From NCBI GenBank assembly GCA_016718205.1, contig JADKEB010000036.1:124001-188000 (forward strand): a DNA stretch of 64,000 bases, in the 5' to 3' direction. Numbering within the stretch: position 1 is the first letter of the stretch; each line of letters opens with the position of its first letter. Under the pieces are notes generated by a model that did no database searches, had not been told where the DNA came from, and saw only the letters and a program-made list of their open reading frames with translations. The translations under genes and the position numbers were made by a program. The stretch is from Saprospiraceae bacterium (GTDB lineage: Bacteria; Bacteroidota; Bacteroidia; Chitinophagales; Saprospiraceae). This document shows positions 46,913-55,592 of the stretch, one piece after another.

Positions 46913-49900
46913 CTATTTAACTAATGTAATGGTTCCAGAAATGTTTTCTATATTGCCATCGGATTTTATAATCTGCAGCAAGAAGGTATAGACACTATTT
47001 TGACTATTATTGCCACCATCCCAACATACTTCCCGGCCTTCGCTCTTATAAGACAAATTACCCCACCGATCAAAGATAGAAAGCGATTGAGAAGTTATAC
47101 ATTCTTGTATTTTGCTACACCAGGTATCATTGGCACCATCACCATTGGGTGAAAAAATATTGGGAAATTCAAGAACACAATCATCCTTTACAGTAATAAT
47201 CACACAAGTATCTGCCACACAACCATCCAACATTCCTTTGACGCAATAGCGGGTAGTGAGTAAAGGTGTAGCCACAGGGTCAGGACATGTAGTACAAGAT
47301 AATCCCTCTGAAGGTGACCATAAATATGTATCTGCTCCCAAAGCAGTCAATGAGACTGTCTCACCAGATGAGATGGAAGCAGAGATCGGTCTGATGGTAA
47401 GCTTTGGTGATGGCTTCACAATGACACTATAAGATGCGGTATCTTTGCAACCATTTAAGTCAGTAATCAAAGTATAGGTCGTATTGACCAAAGGGCTTAT
47501 TTTTATGGATGCGGTGATTGCTTGAGTACTCCATAATAATGCACCTTGCGAGGACGATCGTAGAGTCACAGTATCCCCCAGACAGATTTGCTGATCTCCT
47601 GTGATATTGGCTTTAGGTTTGGGCTTTATTACTACTGAAACTTGCCTGGTACCTGTGCATCCTGATACATCACTGACAGTAAGGATGTAATTTCCGTTAA
47701 TGGTGCTATTTGATGCAGGAATGATAAGGTTTCGGGAGGTAGCATTGAAGCCATTCGGACCATTCCAGATAAAAGCTACACCTCCGTTTGCAATGAGCCG
47801 TAAAGTATCACCCTCACAAATCGGGCTGTTGGATGTGACGGTGACATTCAATTGACCAGTGACATTCACGGAGGTCGATGTAGTCGTAGTACAGCCATTT
47901 TGTCCTGTAACTGTTACTGCGTAAGTACCAATATTGGCGGCAGTTAAATTACTTATAACCGGATTTTGTAATGTAGATGTAAAGTTATTGGGTCCTTGCC
48001 ATTGATAGCTTAAACCTCCTGACAGCTGTAAAGCTAGGTTTCCTCCATTGCACACCGGACTATTGGAAGATACTATGGCAATAGGTCCCGGATTGACTGT
48101 GATATCGGTGCTCGTCGATGCAGTACACCCATTGCTAGCTGTCACTGTCAAAAAATAGGTTCCTGCATTCAAAGCAGTTGGGTTATTTATGTTAGGATTT
48201 GGTGAGGTATTTGTAAATCCATTAGGGCCTGACCAACGATATGTATTACCTCCGGAAGTCATTAAACTCAGAATGGCACCCGCACAGACAGGACTATTGC
48301 TTGAAATTGGCACATTCAGTTGACTTGTAACCATAACATTAAGTACTGCAGTTTTCATACAACCTCCGGCGTCGGTAACCGTTACCAGATATGAACCTGC
48401 ATTGTCAGATGATGCATGGGTGATGATCGGATTTGCGATCGATGATGTAAAATTATTGGGTCCGGACCATTGGTATTGAGTTCCGCCGGTAGCCGTGAGT
48501 ATAACATCTGATCCAAAACATACAGGACTATTGGATGATACACTACCTGAAGATTGTTGATTGATGACGACTGTGGTCATGGATGTACCAGTGCACCCAC
48601 GACTATCTGTGACTGTTACCATATAATTGCCGGCCGCACTGGTAGTAACGTTATTGATAGAAATGGATTGATTGGTGCTCGTAAATCCATTTGGCCCTTG
48701 CCATTGATAAGAAACGCCTCCAATTCCCATCAATGACAAAGTGGAACCAGCACATACCGGACTATTGGATGTTGGGTTGATATTAATAAGTGGAGTACAT
48801 GGAGAAAATTTTGTGACAAACCCATCTTTTGTGCCTCCTCCATAACTTACCTGTACTGCACCAAATGTGGCAAGATTATTACTTCCTTCTGTTGTGCCAC
48901 AAATAAAGATATCATTATTGGCATCAATGGCCAAACCATATCCAAAATCATTGGCCCCACCTCCATAATAGGTTGACCAGGTGCGAGTACCGTTATTTTC
49001 AAACCTGGTAAAAAACACGTCCTGACTTCCGGATTTTGTTTGTTGGTATGCTCCGGGAGTAGCCATGACATCAGTGGAAGTGGTATATCCGACCATATAC
49101 ATTCCCCCATTGGATGCTTCTCTCAATCTGTATACTGTGTCATCTCCATTGCCACCAAAATAGGTAGACCAGATTCTAGCCCCATTTATATTGAATTTGG
49201 ACAAAAAAGCATCATATCCTACGGCTACATTGGATTGAAAGGCAGTTGGCGTTGCTATATTATTGGGAGAATTGGTCGAACCGGAAAGGTAGATCTCTCC
49301 CGTATTATTGACAAATAGTGCATCACCATAATCGTTGCCACTACCACCATAATAAGTAGACCAAAGGCGATTGCCATTACTGCCAAAAACTGACAGGAAA
49401 ACATCAGCAGTATTGCCACCGTATATGGGCTGTATGGCTCCGGGTGATGCGATATTTGTTGTAGAAGACGTCCATCCGGAAATGACAATATTGCCTGATC
49501 CATCACTTTCAACTTGCAAGCCTGTGTCAAAACCATTATCTCCGAAGTATGTACACCATAGCAACTGACCGTTGGTGTTAAACTTTGCAAAAAGCACATC
49601 GTCCCGACCTCTGAATGTATTCTGGAAAGCACCTGCCGTACTTATATTAGTGGCAGAATTGGTCCAGCCGATAATGATCGGATTACCTGCGATATCTATT
49701 TCAATATCATTGGAAAAATCAAAGTTTTCACCACCCAGGTAGCTGCCCCATATTTTCGTCCCATTGTTAGTGAACTTGGCGATGAATGTGTCTCCGTTGC
49801 CGTTATTGACAGTCTGGTGAGTACCAGTTGTGGCTATGCCATTGGTTGAAAATGTCAATCCGGTGATAAATACATTGCCTGCTGCATCCAGGTCTATACT

Positions 49901-50209
49901 CTGACCAAAATCATCTGCCGACCCTCCAAAGTATGTAGACCAAACCTTAATGCCATTCCGGTCATATTTTGCTATGAAGGCATCGCTCTCACCAGCCGGA
50001 TTTGGTTGATAACTTCCGTTGGTAGCTATAGCAGTAGGACTATGTGTACTACCGATGACATATACATTTCCGGTCGCATCGATGGCCATATCTCTGAAGC
50101 TGTCTTCATCGGTACCACCATGATAGGTGGACCAAGCACGATTGGGGATCTGGGCTATGGTAAATGATGAGATGGTGAATAAACATAGGATATGAACATA
50201 TTGGCGCAT
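46913..50209 (-). CDS. SBBP beta-propeller and Ig-like repeat surface protein, T9SS type B
   Basis: A 1098-residue secreted protein with signal peptide (about 1-19). Seven SBBP propeller units (each with W-S-T-Y-x-G-G and G-N-x-x-x-x-G) fill residues about 20-470. Five near-identical Ig/PKD-like modules (C-x-G-x-x-L ... G-P-N-G-F-T ... G-C-T) and two diverged ones follow. A type B C-terminal sorting domain (F-P-N-I-F-S-P-N-G-D-G-A-N-D-T-W, about 1015-1098) closes the chain. It should be exported by T9SS and remain at the surface, probably in adhesion or gliding. A TCACATGA...TGTGA site lies 58 bases upstream. Confidence 0.9.
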   Translation of the reverse strand: MRQYVHILCLFTISSFTIAQIPNRAWSTYHGGTDEDSFRDMAIDATGNVYVIGSTHSPTAIATNGSYQPNPAGESDAFIAKYDRNGIKVWSTYFGGSADDFGQSIDLDAAGNVFITGLTFSTNGIATTGTHQTVNNGNGDTFIAKFTNNGTKIWGSYLGGENFDFSNDIEIDIAGNPIIIGWTNSATNISTAGAFQNTFRGRDDVLFAKFNTNGQLLWCTYFGDNGFDTGLQVESDGSGNIVISGWTSSTTNIASPGAIQPIYGGNTADVFLSVFGSNGNRLWSTYYGGSGNDYGDALFVNNTGEIYLSGSTNSPNNIATPTAFQSNVAVGYDAFLSKFNINGARIWSTYFGGNGDDTVYRLREASNGGMYMVGYTTSTDVMATPGAYQQTKSGSQDVFFTRFENNGTRTWSTYYGGGANDFGYGLAIDANNDIFICGTTEGSNNLATFGAVQVSYGGGTKDGFVTKFSPCTPLININPTSNSPVCAGSTLSLMGIGGVSYQWQGPNGFTSTNQSISINNVTTSAAGNYMVTVTDSRGCTGTSMTTVVINQQSSGSVSSNSPVCFGSDVILTATGGTQYQWSGPNNFTSSIANPIITHASSDNAGSYLVTVTDAGGCMKTAVLNVMVTSQLNVPISSNSPVCAGAILSLMTSGGNTYRWSGPNGFTNTSPNPNINNPTALNAGTYFLTVTASNGCTASTSTDITVNPGPIAIVSSNSPVCNGGNLALQLSGGLSYQWQGPNNFTSTLQNPVISNLTAANIGTYAVTVTGQNGCTTTTSTSVNVTGQLNVTVTSNSPICEGDTLRLIANGGVAFIWNGPNGFNATSRNLIIPASNSTINGNYILTVSDVSGCTGTRQVSVVIKPKPKANITGDQQICLGDTVTLRSSSQGALLWSTQAITASIKISPLVNTTYTLITDLNGCKDTASYSVIVKPSPKLTIRPISASISSGETVSLTALGADTYLWSPSEGLSCTTCPDPVATPLLTTRYCVKGMLDGCVADTCVIITVKDDCVLEFPNIFSPNGDGANDTWCSKIQECITSQSLSIFDRWGNLSYKSEGREVCWDGGNNSQNSVYTFLLQIIKSDGNIENISGTITLVK
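47640..48800 (-). repeat. Five tandem coding repeats (Ig-like modules)
   Basis: Five successive units of about 230 bases encode near-identical modules beginning S-N-S-P-V-C-x-G. The DNA similarity suggests recent duplication or homogenisation, and could complicate assembly here. Confidence 0.75.
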
Positions 50210-50266
50210 ACCAATTATTTTGGTGTCAAAAATACAACATTTTTAACGATTGTTTTGAAACTGCTG

Positions 50267-50282
50267 TCACATGATGATGTGA
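50267..50282. promoter_or_regulatory. Palindromic regulator site (imperfect)
   Basis: TCACATGATGATGTGA differs from the perfect TCACATGATCATGTGA at 55440 and 59271 by one base. It lies 58 bases upstream of the SBBP surface gene start. Confidence 0.65.
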
Positions 50283-50324
50283 TAATATTTTTAAAATTTA
50301 CAGTTACCTCCAAAAGTAATCCTA

Positions 50325-50810
50325 CTACTCGACCTGCGCATTGTATATCACACCATCTGTCACTGTGATGAATTGTCCATTAGCATCTTTTGTGTTGATC
50401 TCAAATGTGGCACTCACTTGTAACGAGCCACCGGCAGTTTTGGATTTTGTAACGGTAATACTTCCAGTACCGCTCGAATTATTACCAGCAGACCAAAATG
50501 ACCCAGCAATCTGATCTCCGAATGTCAGAGCACCTTTTCCTGTTTTTGTAAATTCATTTTTTGAATTGGTATTAAAATCGGGGATTACTATGGCAATAAC
50601 AGAAGTTTTATCTGCATTGTCTTTTTTAACTCCTGCTAAAAACGCTCCACCTATAGCTGAAGAATAAAAATTAACATCGCCTTTCCACTCCACACCATTG
50701 ATTTTCATGGAGATGAAACTGGTTTTGCTGTTTGTGTTGCTCCCGCTATCATCATCTTTGCCACATGAAAGCATCATTAAAAACATACAAAAGATAATTG
50801 TGTTTTTCAT
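50325..50810 (-). CDS. Lipoprotein of unknown function
   Basis: The ATG at 50810 begins a lipoprotein signal (MKNTIIFCMFLMMLSCGKDDD; Cys16). The mature chain is about 145 residues, rich in Ser/Thr/Gly, and contains M-K-I-N-G-V-E-W near 40, like DUF6252-type Bacteroidota surface lipoproteins. It is third in the run after the collagen-like gene (52-base gap) and may be part of the same surface complex. No enzymatic motif. Confidence 0.75.
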   Translation of the reverse strand: MKNTIIFCMFLMMLSCGKDDDSGSNTNSKTSFISMKINGVEWKGDVNFYSSAIGGAFLAGVKKDNADKTSVIAIVIPDFNTNSKNEFTKTGKGALTFGDQIAGSFWSAGNNSSGTGSITVTKSKTAGGSLQVSATFEINTKDANGQFITVTDGVIYNAQVE

Positions 50811-50862
50811 TCTGATAAAATTAAGGTGCATTAAAAATATTGAATTTTTGTTGTAAATTATT

Positions 50863-53800
50863 TTATTGTTTGATGATCAATACGTTAAAATTTTCATTCA
50901 GTGGCATGGCACTTATATTTTCAATGAAAATGGTCCAAGCAGTACCATTCCACCAAACTCCAATGGGTGATGTGATATAAGTACCTCTATACTTATGGGT
51001 TACCAATAGTATATCAGTGCTTTGCATATTTCTATAATTGAGAGTGGTGATGTGTGAAGATGTATTAGCTGCTGTGGTGTTGTGGGTGTAAGCTGTCTTC
51101 ACCGGAGCACTTTGATCCACTTTTATATATCCGTTTTGTATTTCTAAAGCCGTTCCTCCAGTCGATGACGAATGTTGCAATTTTAATATCGATTCTGTCG
51201 TAGATGATCCTATAAACTCGTTGGTAGGTGCAATGCTATGAACTCCGATGACAGACCCTTCGATGTGAACACCTTCTGCAGCTTTAAATTCTCCGCCGAT
51301 GCCTGTATCACCTTGAGCGGTTCCTTTGACACCTATTGATACTCCTGAAGTAGTGGCGGCACCATGACCCATCACACCAATTCGACTCCCTTGCCCTTCA
51401 CCTTCACCATAAACGCCTATACTGGTAGTTGCCGTGCCTACTGTATTGTTACGTCCTACTACTCCTATGCCGTAAGTGTTGCCATCAGTAGAAACATGTG
51501 TATCATTGCTGACTGCCATCAAACCAACACTTGAACTCGATTGAAAATACCCAGCCATAGGTCTATCTTGATGACCATAGATTTTGGGATAAGTCCTTAA
51601 GTCGGAAAGATATATTGATGAAGGATTTGCTGCCATTTCGGCTACGATACCCTTGTTCCCACCTTTAAAATTGCCTCCAATACCAAAACCACGTCCATTT
51701 GGTACTGTTGCACCTGTTGGCAAGCTTAGTCCTTCCACTCCGACCCCATCAAAACTACCATTGCCAGTGTAAGTGCCACGGATTGCGGAAGATGTATGTG
51801 CTGGAAATGAGGATGAAGCAGCAACGCCTGTAGACTGCCCACTTGCTATGACGCCGGTGCCGCCAGTAAAATTACCAGCAGCACCAATGTTTAGAGATTT
51901 TACGATGATGCCGTTGAGGTCACCTTCTACGTCTATACCGGTTGAACCGGCTTTCACTTTGATGCCAATACCTGAATCGAGGTAAGGTTTGTTCAATATA
52001 TCTAATGCAATTGGGTTTGTAAATGTAGTGGCAGTACCATTGTTTCTGATAACAACAGCTTTGGTGCCTGTAGTGGTGTTCAGGGTTGAAAAACCAGCTA
52101 CGCCTGCTATATCTTCCTGTGTTACCACATTAAATGCAGTATTATTTAAAAGTGCTACACTTTCTGGTCGTGGTGAAATTAAAACTTGTTTTACTGTGCT
52201 TGCATTGTGTGCCACATTGACACCCAGAAAATTATTGGCCCAAAAAGCACTACTACCTCCACCTGAGGGTGATTGCCATGTAGCCAAGCCCGATGCATCA
52301 GACGTCAATACTTTGCCAGCACCAGGAGCACCACCTGATATTTTAACTTGGCCGTTGACCTCTAATTTTGCAGATGGAGTAGGTGTACCAATCCCGACAT
52401 TACCTTGATCAGTGATAAGGGCATGTCCGGCAAATGAACTAAAATATGCACCTCCTGAATTTGTTCCAACACCTTGACCTCTAACTCCATAAGCACCATT
52501 ATATCCAACACCAGATATACCAGCATAACTTGAACCTGTTGATGAAGACCCAACTACTCCATTTGCAACATCAGAAGTTCCAAATACACCAGAAGCTGGG
52601 GTACCTGATCCTAAAGCAATATTGCCATATATTCCCGTGATAGCGGGACCACCTGTACCTGTTTGTATTATGTCAAATACACCACCTAGTGCAGAAGAAT
52701 GTGAACCTGAATATGGTAAGGTTAAACCAGGTGAAGTCGGTGATGCCCAAGTTCCATCGCCCCTTAAAAATGTAGTTGCTGTTGCTCCAGTTGGTAATTT
52801 AGCAATTGTTACTGCATTATTGGCAATTTTGGCTGATGCAACGGCTCCATCAGACAGTTTTTCGGAAGTAACCGCATTGTTGGCTAATTTGGAAGTATTC
52901 ACTGCATTATCTGCCAATTTTACAGTAGAAATAGCGCTGCTTCCCACTACTGGATTGGGATACGTTCCGGACAAGTCACCACCTGCCGGACCTGAAGGGG
53001 TACCACTGCCTCCACCTGATGAAGGAAGTGTTATGCTACCACCGCCATTGGATAATGTCAATTGATTTCCTGTCAGTGATAAAGTCTGAATCTCATTAGT
53101 TACAGAATTGTCAATGGGAATTTGCCATGAACTATTACCATCTGCGTCTGATGTTAGCACTTTGCCAACTCCAGGGCTACCTCCACGAATTCTCAAAGCA
53201 CCGTCTATATCTATAGGACCACTGAATTCTGTACCTCCTTCAGACCAAATTTTTAGTTTTCTGTCATTACCAGTTGGACTAGTTCCTCCACCAAAAATGT
53301 TCAAAACATGATCACTGCCACCAAAACCACCATATTGGATTTTGCCAGCGTCAGCATGCTTCATCATTTTATCGTATGCAAGACTTATACCTGAAAGATT
53401 GCCTGATCCTTTTATCCCAAGCATATTTCTAACGACTACTTTTCCATTCAGCAGTAAACTGTCAGCTGCAAAATCACCATAAATGAGTGCTCTTGTAGAA
53501 TCTTCGCTGCTATTTTCTATGTATAATTTGTTGGATGATTGGCTATTGCGCCCAGCATGATTACCAATGACAATATTGTCTGATCCGCTTTGATTATTCC
53601 ACAATGCTTCATAGCCAATAGCTATATTGTTATTGCCATGTTTCTTATTGAACATCGATCCATATCCAATAGCAATATTATTAGCACTCATAGTGTCATT
53701 CGTCAAGGTAAATGCACCCAGAGTCACATTGGAGTGACCGCCTTTATTGTTTAATAAAGACAAATATCCTATTGCAGTATTATTGGCACCCATGCTTTTA

Positions 53801-54843
53801 TTCATTGATTTATACCCAATACTTACATTTCCTGATAAACTATTTTCCTTCAATACCTCATAACCTATAGCGACATTCGCATTGCCGGATCTTCTGTTAT
53901 GCATTGCTAATACTCCAATCGCTGTATTTTCGATGCCGGTAGTATCATTAGTAAGAGAAAAGGCACCAATTGATACATTGTTATATCCTTTAGCTTTGTT
54001 TAAAGCTTCTCTACCTATAGCTACATTGTGGGCAGAATTCACGTGATTTGCCATAGCTTTTTCACCAATGGCCACATTTCCTATGCCGCTGTTGGATAAG
54101 TTTGGTGTATTGGCTCCTAAAAAAGTACTTGTAGAATGAATCAAGCCAGACTGAACATTATTTCTTTTTATCACAATATCTTTATCATCATTAGTACCTA
54201 TAAAATTTAAACTTGAATTTGTCCCACTATTTCCAGTCAGTGACCAAGCATTAGAACCATCACCGGGATCACCTTTATCTCCCTTAGGCCCGGGGACACC
54301 TTGCAATCCCTGATCTCCAGTATCTCCTTTGGACCCGGCAACTCCTGCGTCGCCTTTTGGACCCTGCAAACCAGTATCTCCTTTGGGACCAGCAACTCCT
54401 GCATCACCTTTTGGACCCTGTAAACCCGTATCCCCTTTTGGGCCTTGCAATCCAGGATCACCCTTGTCTCCTTTAGTACCTGCTGTGGATGGATGGATGG
54501 GGCTGATCCCAATCTCTCCATATGTAGTTCCTCCATTATTGCTACACTCGACAAGTAGAAATCTTTTGGTTGAAAAGTTGACATTTGAAAAGATACCCGT
54601 CACGGGTGTGCCTTGTCCAACGGTGACAGATAGCCACCCATATTGATCTGTTGAGCGATTTTGAGTTTCACGATACAGAACGCCTGTTGTTTCAGTCTCC
54701 AAAATGGTAAACCTTAGATTCACCATAGTATTGGCCTGTGGATTTCCGCTGCTATTGCGGACTATGGTTTGATAATTGAATGTTTGTGCTTGCAGAGTCA
54801 AGCCAAAAAATAATAAAAGTAAACAGTGAGTTAAAGTTTTCAT
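50863..54843 (-). CDS. Giant surface protein with collagen-like and YadA-like repeats
   Basis: A 1326-residue secreted protein with signal peptide (about 1-20) and a beta domain of the kind seen in Bacteroidota tail-fiber-like proteins (about 21-115). It then has 25 uninterrupted Gly-X-Y triplets (residues 122-196), many repeats of N-x-A-I-G-x-x-A-L typical of trimeric adhesin heads (about 250-440), and G-D-L-S-G-T-Y-P-N-P near 625. Heptad-like N-A-V-x-x-x-K-L-A-N repeats and two V-L-T-S-D-A-x-G modules follow. No T9SS domain is visible at its end; the small T9SS gene immediately upstream might supply secretion or anchoring (inference). Probably a trimeric, rod-like adhesin. Confidence 0.88.
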   Translation of the reverse strand: MKTLTHCLLLLFFGLTLQAQTFNYQTIVRNSSGNPQANTMVNLRFTILETETTGVLYRETQNRSTDQYGWLSVTVGQGTPVTGIFSNVNFSTKRFLLVECSNNGGTTYGEIGISPIHPSTAGTKGDKGDPGLQGPKGDTGLQGPKGDAGVAGPKGDTGLQGPKGDAGVAGSKGDTGDQGLQGVPGPKGDKGDPGDGSNAWSLTGNSGTNSSLNFIGTNDDKDIVIKRNNVQSGLIHSTSTFLGANTPNLSNSGIGNVAIGEKAMANHVNSAHNVAIGREALNKAKGYNNVSIGAFSLTNDTTGIENTAIGVLAMHNRRSGNANVAIGYEVLKENSLSGNVSIGYKSMNKSMGANNTAIGYLSLLNNKGGHSNVTLGAFTLTNDTMSANNIAIGYGSMFNKKHGNNNIAIGYEALWNNQSGSDNIVIGNHAGRNSQSSNKLYIENSSEDSTRALIYGDFAADSLLLNGKVVVRNMLGIKGSGNLSGISLAYDKMMKHADAGKIQYGGFGGSDHVLNIFGGGTSPTGNDRKLKIWSEGGTEFSGPIDIDGALRIRGGSPGVGKVLTSDADGNSSWQIPIDNSVTNEIQTLSLTGNQLTLSNGGGSITLPSSGGGSGTPSGPAGGDLSGTYPNPVVGSSAISTVKLADNAVNTSKLANNAVTSEKLSDGAVASAKIANNAVTIAKLPTGATATTFLRGDGTWASPTSPGLTLPYSGSHSSALGGVFDIIQTGTGGPAITGIYGNIALGSGTPASGVFGTSDVANGVVGSSSTGSSYAGISGVGYNGAYGVRGQGVGTNSGGAYFSSFAGHALITDQGNVGIGTPTPSAKLEVNGQVKISGGAPGAGKVLTSDASGLATWQSPSGGGSSAFWANNFLGVNVAHNASTVKQVLISPRPESVALLNNTAFNVVTQEDIAGVAGFSTLNTTTGTKAVVIRNNGTATTFTNPIALDILNKPYLDSGIGIKVKAGSTGIDVEGDLNGIIVKSLNIGAAGNFTGGTGVIASGQSTGVAASSSFPAHTSSAIRGTYTGNGSFDGVGVEGLSLPTGATVPNGRGFGIGGNFKGGNKGIVAEMAANPSSIYLSDLRTYPKIYGHQDRPMAGYFQSSSSVGLMAVSNDTHVSTDGNTYGIGVVGRNNTVGTATTSIGVYGEGEGQGSRIGVMGHGAATTSGVSIGVKGTAQGDTGIGGEFKAAEGVHIEGSVIGVHSIAPTNEFIGSSTTESILKLQHSSSTGGTALEIQNGYIKVDQSAPVKTAYTHNTTAANTSSHITTLNYRNMQSTDILLVTHKYRGTYITSPIGVWWNGTAWTIFIENISAMPLNENFNVLIIKQ
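54256..54480 (-). repeat. Collagen-like G-X-Y coding repeat
   Basis: Twenty-five consecutive Gly-X-Y triplets with 9- to 27-base nucleotide repeats (GPK GDT GLQ, GPK GDA GVA). Such arrays can change length by slippage. Confidence 0.9.
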
Positions 54844-54848
54844 GGGGT

Positions 54849-55364
54849 TTATTGTTTGATGAGTTTAGAAATGAAAGTTTGATTTTGTGGGGTTACTGCC
54901 TTGACAATGTAATATCCAGGCAAAAGATGTTGTATATCTATAGTGCTAAGTGAAAATGCATCAATCCTTGATTTGGATATCAGCTGACCTAATGGTGAAT
55001 AGATGTGAATGTCAGCCGCCTGATCATTGGGCCATTCAATTTGTAAAATGTCAAAAGCAGGGTTTGGGTATATGTTAAGCTGATAGGTAGGACCATCATT
55101 TGTACTGCTTATGACTGCGCGTTCGGTCAATGGTGAAGTAAAAAATATTGTGCCGTTATTGCCATAAACGGGAACTTGTACACCTATCATGTTTTGTGTG
55201 TATTGAGTACCGCAAATACCGATAAAGTAATTTTTGGCTATGACCGGACTAAAGACACATTGGGCAGCTATCTCAGTATCAATACTAAGTATCAGAATCA
55301 GCATGCTGATATAATTAATTGGACAATGCCTGCCATAAAAATTCCTAAATTTTGTTTCAATCAT
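54849..55364 (-). CDS. Small secreted protein with T9SS type A sorting domain
   Basis: A 171-residue protein with an N-terminal export signal (about 20-35, M-L-I-L-I-L-S-I-D-T-E-I-A-A-Q), a short middle part with no known domain, and a T9SS type A end (Y-P-N-P-A-F-D ... G-Y-Y-I-V-K-A-V). It is the first gene of the surface operon, five bases before the collagen-like gene, and starts 76 bases from the perfect palindrome at 55440. Confidence 0.82.
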   Translation of the reverse strand: MIETKFRNFYGRHCPINYISMLILILSIDTEIAAQCVFSPVIAKNYFIGICGTQYTQNMIGVQVPVYGNNGTIFFTSPLTERAVISSTNDGPTYQLNIYPNPAFDILQIEWPNDQAADIHIYSPLGQLISKSRIDAFSLSTIDIQHLLPGYYIVKAVTPQNQTFISKLIKQ

Positions 55365-55439
55365 GACTTAAAGGGGTTTAAAAAGTAAATTGATATTGCA
55401 AAGGTAGGTGTGTTTGATGCAGTACTAAAATTTGGCCTG

Positions 55440-55455
55440 TCACATGATCATGTGA
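55440..55455. promoter_or_regulatory. Palindromic regulator site in a divergent promoter region
   Basis: TCACATGATCATGTGA is a perfect 16-bp palindrome between the surface operon (start 55364, minus) and the histidine kinase gene (start 55593, plus), placed so that it could control either or both. Confidence 0.7.
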
Positions 55456-55592
55456 GATTTTAATATTTAATGGTAAGGTTGAGATTGTATTGATCCATCT
55501 GAAAAGAAAAAATACACACTAAAAACTTTTCAGGGAAAATCAAATAGAATAAGTCCCAAATGTCATTAATTTTGTCTGCATTATGATTTGTT

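Noticed and set aside
54256..54480. CRISPR-like short direct repeats
   Set aside because: The repeats are in frame and encode collagen Gly-X-Y triplets; there are no spacers.
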